Assembly (NCBI GenBank): GCA_021778375.1
Contig: JAJYCM010000004.1
Coordinates: 1-30,277, forward strand
DNA: 30,277 nucleotides
Reading direction: 5' to 3'
Source of the DNA: Bacteroidota bacterium
GTDB lineage: Bacteria > Bacteroidota > Ignavibacteria > Ignavibacteriales > Ignavibacteriaceae
The notes under the pieces: generated by a model
What the model was told of the DNA's origin: nothing
Seen by the model: the letters and a program-made list of their open reading frames with translations, nothing else
The model's database searches: none
In this document: positions 8,387 through 16,100 of the stretch, piece after piece
Layout: each line of letters begins with the position of its first letter
Position numbering within the stretch: position 1 is the first letter of the stretch
Translations under genes and position numbers: made by a program

Positions 8387-9399
8387 TTTCGCTCCGAACT
8401 CCATACAAGAAGATGTGCCAGGATATTAATAATAATTGAAATTATAAAAAGGACAAGGGCAAGTTCGATTAAGGCGTTTAAGTACATGTCTGATGAAGCT
8501 TCAGTAAATTCGTTAGCAACAGCGCTAGCCATAGTGTAGGAAGGGTCTAAAAGTGATGCAGAAATTTGCGCACGATTTCCGATAACCATAGTTACCGCCA
8601 TTGTTTCACCAATTGCTCTACCGAGTCCTAACATGATAGCTCCAACCAAACCGGATTTAGCATTGCCTAATACAATTTTAGTAACTTCCCATTTTGTAGC
8701 GCCCAAAGCATAAGCAGCTTCTCTTTGAGTATAGGGTACTGACCTTAAAATATCCCGCGATATCGATGAAATGATCGGAAGAACCATAATTGAAAGAATG
8801 ATGGCTCCTGCGAGCATTCCAAATCCATAAGGAGCGCCTTGGAAGAAGGGGGAGTTTGGGAATTCATTTTGAAGGTAAGGCTCAATCGTATCTCGAAGCC
8901 AGGGTACCAGGACAAAAATTCCCCAAAGCCCATATATAACACTCGGAATCCCCGCTAACAATTCCGTTAAAAATGAAAGAGGCTTCTCAATCCATGCGGG
9001 CGCAAGCTCGGATAAAAAAATAGCAACACTGAGACCAAGGGGAACGGCAATTAACAGTGCCAGAAATGAAGAAACTAATGTACCGTAAATTACAGGCAAA
9101 GCGCCGAAAATTTCCCGATATGGGTCCCAAGTTGAAGAAAATAAAAATCCAAAACCAAATTTTTTGATAGAAAGAATAGAATGGGAATACATTTCCCATC
9201 CCATAAAAACTACTAATAAAAAGACTAACACTGCAAAAAGCAATGTTAGTCTTTCAAAAATCATATCACCGAGGTTTTTATTACCCAAAATTTTATTCAA
9301 GAAAGTAGAAGTATCTTTTCTTTTGTTCTTCTTAAAGAAATTTTGGATTTTTCCGAACGATTCACTTTCGTTCAAATTCCCGGCTGAATTATTTAGCAC
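8377..9399 (-). CDS. pstC: Phosphate ABC transporter permease PstC
   Basis: Second inner-membrane permease subunit, 340 aa. A hydrophilic N-terminal tail of about 50 residues precedes six transmembrane segments. Signatures include LTELLAGIPSVIYGLWGIFVLVPWL and the EAA loop region TQREAAYALGATKWEVTKIVLGNA. The start codon is GTG at 9399 and overlaps the end of pstS by 11 bp; no clear Shine-Dalgarno is visible, so coupling to pstS is likely. The tail (KKNKRKD and similar) is basic and cytoplasmic; a start further inside cannot be excluded. Confidence 0.95.
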   Translation of the reverse strand: MLNNSAGNLNESESFGKIQNFFKKNKRKDTSTFLNKILGNKNLGDMIFERLTLLFAVLVFLLVVFMGWEMYSHSILSIKKFGFGFLFSSTWDPYREIFGALPVIYGTLVSSFLALLIAVPLGLSVAIFLSELAPAWIEKPLSFLTELLAGIPSVIYGLWGIFVLVPWLRDTIEPYLQNEFPNSPFFQGAPYGFGMLAGAIILSIMVLPIISSISRDILRSVPYTQREAAYALGATKWEVTKIVLGNAKSGLVGAIMLGLGRAIGETMAVTMVIGNRAQISASLLDPSYTMASAVANEFTEASSDMYLNALIELALVLFIISIIINILAHLLVWSSERKWK

Positions 9400-10441
9400 T
9401 AATCTTTTTTCCGTTACTTGTTATTGAATTTACCTTTTCAAGGTCTAACTTTTGAACTTGTTTAGGAAGAGGCGAATAATAAAGTCCTTGCGCATAAGCC
9501 TGTCCTTTTGTGATCCCCCATCTTAAAAACTTAACTAAAGCAGCGGCTCTTGAATAATCTTTAATATCTTTCGGCACTACGATCCAGGAAAAACCTGAAA
9601 TCGGATATGCGTTTTTACCATCGGCATTAGTAATAACCGCGCGAAGGTCTTTAGGCATATTTTTTACTGCGCCTGCAGCAGCTTCGGTAACTGTATTAAA
9701 ATTAGGCGCAATAAAATTTCCGTCTTTATTCTTCATAATTGCATAAGGCAATTTATTTTGAACTGCATATGCTAATTCAACGTAACCTATAGCACCCTGT
9801 GTTTGAGATATTAAACCGGAAACTCCTTCACTTCCTTTGCCGCCAAGACCGACAGGCCAGTCAACTGAAGTGCTATTGCCTACTTTCTTTGCCCATTCAG
9901 GACTAACTTTTGAAAGATAACTTGTATAGATAAAAGTTGTACCGCTGCCTTCAGAGCGGTGTGTAACAAGGATTGCTTTGTTAGGAAGATTTTTCCCTGG
10001 GTTTAATTTTACAATTCGGGGATCATTCCATTTGTAAATTTTTCCAAGATAAATATCCGCTAAAGTTTCACCATCGAGCTTTAAGCCTTGTCCCACTGAA
10101 GGAAGATTATAAGTAACTGCTACGCCACCCATGATAATAGGCAAATGTATAATTTCGGTTCCCCTTTTGGATCTAAAAGTATTCATTTGATCCGGTGTTA
10201 AAGGTGCATCCGAAGCTCCAAAATCGACGGTACCTTCAGTAATCTGCTGAATTCCACCGCCGCTACCGATAGAAGAATAATTGATTTGGACTCCGGTCAT
10301 TTTGTAATAAAGATCGAACCATTTTGAAAAAATCGGATAATCAAAAGTTGAACCGGCTCCGGTTAATTTAACCTGCGCAAATGATGAAACAGAAAAAACT
10401 GCTGCTATCATTATTACAAGTGAAAGAATTTTGAACTTCAT
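9389..10441 (-). CDS. pstS: Phosphate-binding protein PstS
   Basis: Periplasmic phosphate-binding protein that delivers Pi to PstCA, 350 aa. A signal peptide occupies residues 1-22 (MKFK..SVSSFA) with likely cleavage before QVKLTGAG. Ligand-contact motifs are GAGSTF, SSIGSGGGIQQ, GASDAPLT and HRSEGSGTTF, all typical of PstS. There is no lipobox cysteine, so it should be soluble, unlike many Gram-positive PstS lipoproteins. A strong ribosome binding site, AAGGAG (CTCCTT at 10449-10454 on the plus strand), lies seven bases before the ATG. It follows the porin gene by 54 bp and leads the pstSCAB-phoU series. Confidence 0.97.
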   Translation of the reverse strand: MKFKILSLVIMIAAVFSVSSFAQVKLTGAGSTFDYPIFSKWFDLYYKMTGVQINYSSIGSGGGIQQITEGTVDFGASDAPLTPDQMNTFRSKRGTEIIHLPIIMGGVAVTYNLPSVGQGLKLDGETLADIYLGKIYKWNDPRIVKLNPGKNLPNKAILVTHRSEGSGTTFIYTSYLSKVSPEWAKKVGNSTSVDWPVGLGGKGSEGVSGLISQTQGAIGYVELAYAVQNKLPYAIMKNKDGNFIAPNFNTVTEAAAGAVKNMPKDLRAVITNADGKNAYPISGFSWIVVPKDIKDYSRAAALVKFLRWGITKGQAYAQGLYYSPLPKQVQKLDLEKVNSITSNGKKISAK

Positions 10442-10495
10442 TTTATAACTCCTTATGTAAATATAAATAATTTGTGAAATAATTTTAAATCAAAT

Positions 10496-11524
10496 TTAGA
10501 AACTGAAAAAGAAAGTTGCTCTAAGCAAAACATCTGCCTTTGAACCGGAAAGACCGTATGAAGTATACTCAATATTCGGCATAATATGAACGTTTTTTCT
10601 CACTGCGAAGTCAAGAGCGCCCATTATTAAATTCTGCGTGCTGTTTGCAATAGTTGTGTTTTTAGTATTTGCGTCAGGTGTGTAGCTGTCATATCTTGCA
10701 ACAAATCGAATATTATCCGAAAGACCAACCCATCCATTTAGGCTAATGCCATTTCTTTGTAAAGTTGAACCGTCTGCTTCACCGTGGTCAATTGCGTTAA
10801 CAAAACCTTGCGCGCCGAGACTAAACTCCTTGGTTGCATAATTAATAATTACATCACCGGTCTTAGCATATTTTGAAGCAGGCGCGCCTGAATATTGACC
10901 GTCAAGTAAAATTGTAAACCCTGAAGTTGGAATAAATTGCAAGAAAAGATAACCGGACTTATATCTTGCTTGTCCTGTATTAGTAGTTTGACCAGGTAAA
11001 AAGGAATCTCCGTTGCCGGTGTTGTTCCCTAGCAAAAGACCGGCAGAAAAAGCATCTGAAAATTTTTGCGTTAGAGAAATACCAAGATCTCTTGAAGCGC
11101 TGATGCCATGTAAATCTTGAATGGTTTTTTCAAGCGGGCGGTAACCGAAAATACCTTCAGCCATGTTGATATTCCAGGTACCTTGAAGACCTATGGCAAG
11201 ATCGCCGTTTCCGACTGCATTTTTCCAATCTAAGAAAGCATCTTTAACCATTGTCGATAATTTCCCGTTGCCGAGATTTGAAGCTGTAGGATCTGATTCT
11301 AAACGAAATCTTGCCCACATGTCATTTGAAATAGTATAATCTGCGGTTAAATAAATTCTTCTAAATTCAAATGCCTGCAAATTAGTTTGAGTAGCATCAT
11401 GATAAGAAGTAATATAATAGTAATCCCCGAACATTAGCCCGCTGAACTTTGGCCCTTTATCTTGTGCATTAACAAGGCCGGCAAAAACCAAAAAGGATAA
11501 GAGTAGTAATGATAGTTTTTTCAT
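10496..11524 (-). CDS. Outer-membrane porin, phosphate-selective porin O/P type
   Basis: Predicted outer-membrane channel, 342 aa. Residues 1-20 are a signal peptide (MKKLSLLLLS..GLVNA) cleaved before QDKGPKF. The mature part consists of beta-strand-like segments and ends in LLRATFFFSF, a C-terminal Phe typical of outer-membrane barrels. FEFRRIYLTADYTISNDMWARFRLESD, DAFLDWKN and the later GLSDNIRFVARYDSYTPD resemble the OprP/OprO-like porin family. Position as first gene before pstS, behind a Pho-box-like array, supports a role in phosphate passage across the outer membrane; anion selectivity is inferred from context. The family is remote in sequence, so substrate is not certain. Confidence 0.8.
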   Translation of the reverse strand: MKKLSLLLLSFLVFAGLVNAQDKGPKFSGLMFGDYYYITSYHDATQTNLQAFEFRRIYLTADYTISNDMWARFRLESDPTASNLGNGKLSTMVKDAFLDWKNAVGNGDLAIGLQGTWNINMAEGIFGYRPLEKTIQDLHGISASRDLGISLTQKFSDAFSAGLLLGNNTGNGDSFLPGQTTNTGQARYKSGYLFLQFIPTSGFTILLDGQYSGAPASKYAKTGDVIINYATKEFSLGAQGFVNAIDHGEADGSTLQRNGISLNGWVGLSDNIRFVARYDSYTPDANTKNTTIANSTQNLIMGALDFAVRKNVHIMPNIEYTSYGLSGSKADVLLRATFFFSF

Positions 11525-11609
11525 AGTGTTTTACTTTGATTTGTTAATAAATATTTGATTGAAACTTTTAGCTAAAATTGATGTGACAATATTAGGTATA
11601 AAAGAAATT

Positions 11610-11653
11610 CTGTGTGTTAATGAATAGTTACGCTTATGTTAAGAAATTGTTAA
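11610..11653 (-). promoter_or_regulatory. Pho-box-like operator: four half-sites with 11-bp period
   Basis: Reading the minus strand from 11653, four consecutive 11-bp units begin TTAACA (11653), TTAACA (11642), GTAACT (11631) and TTAACA (11620). The 11-bp period matches PhoB boxes, and TTAACA with 5-bp spacers matches the PhoP box known from Bacillus. A -10-like TATACC (11600-11595) lies 9 bp beyond the last unit, the position used at Pho-activated promoters. The array is 86-129 bp upstream of the porin start and should control porin-pstSCAB-phoU. Confidence 0.7.
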
Positions 11654-11659
11654 TGAGAA

Positions 11660-11688
11660 AGGAAGCCCGGGGTTACATTGGGCTTCCT
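11660..11688 (-). terminator. Hairpin terminator after the barrel/peptidase/glycan transcription unit
   Basis: A 9-bp perfect stem, AGGAAGCCC with GGGCTTCCT, and an 11-base loop lie 15 bp beyond the stop of the barrel gene. On the minus strand it is followed by TTTCTCATT, a modest T-rich tail. It separates that unit from the Pho operator next to it. Confidence 0.6.
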
Positions 11689-11702
11689 AAATCTTATTGC
11701 TA

Positions 11703-13070
11703 TTAGAAGTTAAGTGGGTAAATAAAGGAAACTCTAGGTTCAATTCTCTTTTGGGGCTGATAATCTATTATATTATTATTTGAATCCCTTATCGGTGTAA
11801 AAGTCCATTTGTAAAGCATCGAAACTAGCAGATATGGAAGTGGTTTGTATCCAAATTCAAAATACATGAAAGAATTGTTATCAACCTTTAGAATCTGAGA
11901 TTCTGAGCCAATATTAATTTTATCATAACCGCCCCTGACTACCACCGGCATTCCTTCAGTTGAAACGTTTGCATATAAATGAAGAATCCCGCTGTTAGGG
12001 GTTTTATCGAGGTGTTCATAGCTTCCGATTACGTCAAGTAATCCAAGAAAATGTAAGTCCAATTCGCCAAAATACCCATTATCAGTATTAGTCATTGAGC
12101 TCAATAAATTAGCTTTGCTTGAAAAAGTACTATTGGCAGTGTCAAATTGGTACCTTTGAATTTCATACATCGAATTGAAATACGAAGGAATATATTGAGC
12201 CTGGTTAAATCGCCTTTCAAGCCTTGCCGAAGCATTTAGAATTCCCAAACCATTCAAATCAAGCATGATTCCTGTTGCGACGCCGCTGCCGTAATTAATA
12301 ATTTTCGTATAATCCGTATACAACTGCAGGTTGAACATACTTGTGTTAATAATCGGCAAACCCAAATCTACTCCGACTATTTGCATCCTGCCTTTATCTT
12401 CCGGTTTCAAAGCATTTAATGTGGGACGTGGTGGGACTGGCGTGGCTTTACTATAATCCGGGACATAAACTATTCCTGAATACTTATTAAAATCAACAGC
12501 GTAAGATCCGCCTACTACCAAATTACCAATTACCGGGACGTCGGCTAAATTTGTATACCTTAGCGGTCTTACATATGCTCTTACTGCAGTAACGCCTGCT
12601 TCCGCAAAAGTACTGTATATCGACTCAAAACCGAAGCTGCCGAAATCTATATCAGTTACCAATCCAATCTTTCTTGAGTCTATGCTTGGACTATTATTGT
12701 ACTGATACATGATGTTGCCATACCCAAGATTATAATAATCAAGTGCGCCTAGTTTTATGTAGACAGGGTCATGTTTTTCTCCATACCTTATATATCGAAT
12801 AATACTTAAATAATCTGATAACTCATTAAAATTTTCTTTACGAATATTTCCATTTTTATTTATATCAAAATTTAAGTCTAAACCCATCCCCCAATTACCT
12901 AACGCAATCTCGGGGCGAATATGAAAAGAATAATAGAGTTCGCCATCTATCCAGTTTAAGCCCAAGCCGCCGTCGAAATAACCGCTTCCGGGTTTTGGAT
13001 AAAAGGGCTCTTGAGAGTATACAGGTTTAATAAGAACAAATAAAAGAGCAAAAAGAAAGTATTTTTTCAT
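11703..13070 (-). CDS. Uncharacterised outer-membrane beta-barrel protein
   Basis: I do not recognise a named family. The frame is open from 13118, but the ATG at 13070 gives a clean signal peptide (MKKYFLFALLFVLIKPVYS, then QEPF) with AGGA seven bases upstream, so I use it (455 aa). The mature protein is rich in alternating-strand segments and aromatic residues and ends in RVSFIYPLNF, a terminal Phe expected for insertion by the Bam complex. It begins GSGYFDGGLGLNWIDGELYYSFHIRPEIALGNWGMGLDL and shows no enzyme motif. It starts 54 bp after the C25 peptidase gene and is the last gene of that unit, which suggests a role with the peptidase or in the outer-membrane part of secretion. It lacks the N-terminal signature of PorV. 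Confidence 0.7.
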   Translation of the reverse strand: MKKYFLFALLFVLIKPVYSQEPFYPKPGSGYFDGGLGLNWIDGELYYSFHIRPEIALGNWGMGLDLNFDINKNGNIRKENFNELSDYLSIIRYIRYGEKHDPVYIKLGALDYYNLGYGNIMYQYNNSPSIDSRKIGLVTDIDFGSFGFESIYSTFAEAGVTAVRAYVRPLRYTNLADVPVIGNLVVGGSYAVDFNKYSGIVYVPDYSKATPVPPRPTLNALKPEDKGRMQIVGVDLGLPIINTSMFNLQLYTDYTKIINYGSGVATGIMLDLNGLGILNASARLERRFNQAQYIPSYFNSMYEIQRYQFDTANSTFSSKANLLSSMTNTDNGYFGELDLHFLGLLDVIGSYEHLDKTPNSGILHLYANVSTEGMPVVVRGGYDKINIGSESQILKVDNNSFMYFEFGYKPLPYLLVSMLYKWTFTPIRDSNNNIIDYQPQKRIEPRVSFIYPLNF

Positions 13071-13124
13071 GTAATATCCTTTATAATATTTATTACGAAT
13101 ATAGTAAAATATTTTCAATTGACA

Positions 13125-16100
13125 TTAACGAACAATTGCTAATTTTTGGATTACGTTACTTGTAGCACCAGCCCTTTTAATTATCACCTTATAGAAGTAT
13201 ACTCCATTTGCAAGCAAGTCCCCGTCCTCGTCCCTTCCGTCCCAATAAATCTTATTGAAATCATAGTTCAATTGTGATGAATAGACTTTTATTTTTTTTA
13301 TCAATCTGCCTGCGACGGTGTAGATAAAAATATCTAATTCGTCGGGCATCTGCGGCAATTTAAATGTAAAATAAGTGCCGCCGCTAAATGGATTAGGATA
13401 ATTATAAACCTCCTGAATATTAAACTTGCTTGATACAACAAAGTTTCTAGAAATTCCTGCTGAATCGACGCTTCTGCCTAAAGCATTTTTCCCCATCACC
13501 GTAAGAGTATAATTTCCATCCGCTAAAGTTGGAGTATAAGAAGCGGTAAATTTCGGATTGGAGGAATTATATTGATACATTAAAGTGGAAATATTGTTTG
13601 AATAGTAAACCGGATTTCCATTTAGGAAAATACTAACGGCAGAAGTATCGGTAATAGAAAGATTCGAAGGATCATACAGAGCAATTTTTATTTTAGGATG
13701 ATTTGAAATATAATCACCATCCATTATATCGTTTCCGTCAAATGTTATTTTTAGAGAGGGAGTAGAAGTATCGCTTTTAACGAAAAATGGAATTGAAAAT
13801 ATATTATTATCCTTATATAGTTCAGGGATTTTATTATCAGGGTCAATGGTAATATAAAAACTTTTATCACCGGCATTCATGGGTGTATAATTTAGATTGA
13901 TGAGCCTCCTACTTCCGGGATTAAGACTATCAACCAGAGTTTCATAAATCTTATTTTGTGAATTATCCTGATTAACCACATTAACTAGAACATTGAAACT
14001 ATCTGCGGGAACTTCTCCAACATTGTAGACATAGAATTGCAAAGCTTCATTTGTACCAACAAGAACAGAATCACTTGAGATAGAAACAACCTGGTAATTT
14101 GTGCCAAGCTCAGCCAATCCGGTATAATTAACTCCAATTAATTTTATCGTCGGAGAAATGCCGGAAGAGGAAGCATGCATTTCTGCATCCAATTTTAGAT
14201 TAGGATATTTTCTGGAGTCAATAAAACTTAAATCCGCGGAATTATTAATTACAGTCAGATAATTTAATGTATCAGAAGAACCGTCTGCCTTTATTCCAAT
14301 AGGTCTGAATTTTATCGATCCATCTGAAGAAATATTTTGGTTAACCTGCATTGATTGCCATTTAGATGCTGGCCCGATATTATTAGTAATCATTCGCCCG
14401 GCAACTGCAGGTACTGAAAAAATTGAATCAATTGACACTAACCCGTTGTATGGTCCTTCAATTCCTTCCGGAACTGAACCTTTTGCAGCACCCTTCTGCC
14501 CTATAATTGCCCACGAACCTCTAAAATTTAATGAATCGATCAAAGCGCTGCCTATAGTTTTGATTGCTGTCTTCAAAGCGGCCGTTATATTATTTGCTGC
14601 ATCATCAGCTACACCCATTACTACAATCTTACCAATAGGTATTGAATTAATAAGGTTCACTAATTGCTGCATGTTCGCAGGTTGATTAAAAAGATTATAC
14701 CAAGCAGTTGTATCAATAGCAAAAGTATTCTGATCGAGAACAGCTATTCCCATCCCTGCAAAATATGTGTTAGATAAAATATTATTTCCATTTATCAAAA
14801 TTGAGCAGCTTGCGCCGGAATAATAACCTTCAGATATAGCTGAAATTTTTATCGAATCTTGTGATAGATGAAGATTACCAGTTGAAAAACTTACATTATT
14901 ATTAGCCTGGTTTTCAAAGGATGTTGAATCAGCAAGGTAAAATTTATAATTGCCTGAATTCAGAAATGATTTAGGCTGTGAAAATAAGGAATTCTGATCA
15001 TCTATTTTATAACGTATCCAATATCTATTTCCGGGAGTAAGATTAGAAAGACTTATATGTGTAATAAAGGGTTGCGCAGAATCCGAGAACTGGTTATATG
15101 TTTGAAAGTTTGCTTCGAGAGATGTTTGAATGATGATGTTGAAATTTATCGACTTATTCAAAGTAGGACTAAGAACATCAATAAAATTAAGAGCTGAATT
15201 CTCGACCTTATTTGCTATCAAATCTTTAAGGCTTTCAGATGCTACATAGAAAGTAGTCTGCGCAGTATTATCAGTTTTATAAATCTCATCCACATAATCA
15301 TTGGGATCAATAATAATTTGTACAGAATGAGTACCCGGCATAGATTTAACATTTAGCCAGACACTTAACGTATCTGAAATATCGGGTAACCGGATAGTTA
15401 AGTTTTTTATTTCTACTGATTTGTCCGGTAATGAATGAATTATTTTTACCTGAAGACTATCATTCATTGCTAATCCAAAATTATGCACGACGAATTTCAT
15501 TAAAGTTGAATCATCATTTTCAGTAATTGAATTGTCCTGAAAATTAATATCATCTTGACCTATTTCTAAGCTTGGTTTATTTGGAATTTTTATTCCGATG
15601 ACAGGATCGCCAAGTAGTGAATTAGTATATGAAAAATCATTAAATACTTCCGAACCTCCGTAAAGATCAAACATCTGGATTTTCGCATTTAAATGAGCTG
15701 CTCCAACTTGATGTAATGTATCCATTAATAGAGAACGATAGAATAAAATTGGTACTGTTGTAGCAGTATTTGTAAAACCAAGAGACGAATTGCCGAGATA
15801 AGCTATAGCTTGCCCAGTATTGCTTAAAAGAAATCTTTCACCAAAACAGACAATGTCAGGTTCTGCAAATTTATTTGTTGAACAACCAAAATCAGTCATC
15901 AATGAATTTTTACCTACATTGTTTTCAAGCTGGGTTGTTTCGTTAATGCTATTATCCCAGGTAGCAGTACCGCTATGCCCTATATATGAGATGAATACTC
16001 CGCCGGTTGAAATTGCAGACTGTACCTGACCGGGAGTATAGGGACCAAAGTTTGTAGAAGGGTTAATTGTTTTATAAAAATGAGAATATTCTCCAGCTAT

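Noticed and set aside
11542..11547. Another TGTTAA and a TGTGAC at 11582 as further Pho half-sites
   Set aside because: TGTTAA at 11542 is out of the 11-bp phase; TGTGAC is in phase (33 bp) but two bases off and with no half-sites between. Treated as chance.
12830..12880. EF-hand-like loop DINKNGNIRKEN in the barrel protein
   Set aside because: The position-12 Glu is missing and it lies between predicted strands; an isolated loop is not enough to claim calcium binding.
11703..13070. Assignment of the barrel gene as porV
   Set aside because: The conserved N-terminal region of PorV is absent and the protein is longer; only adjacency to a PorU-like gene suggested it.
14446..14685. Plus-strand open frame of 79 codons inside the peptidase gene, and similar antisense frames elsewhere
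   Set aside because: They lie opposite well-supported coding sequence, have no recognisable motifs and follow from the codon pattern of the real gene.
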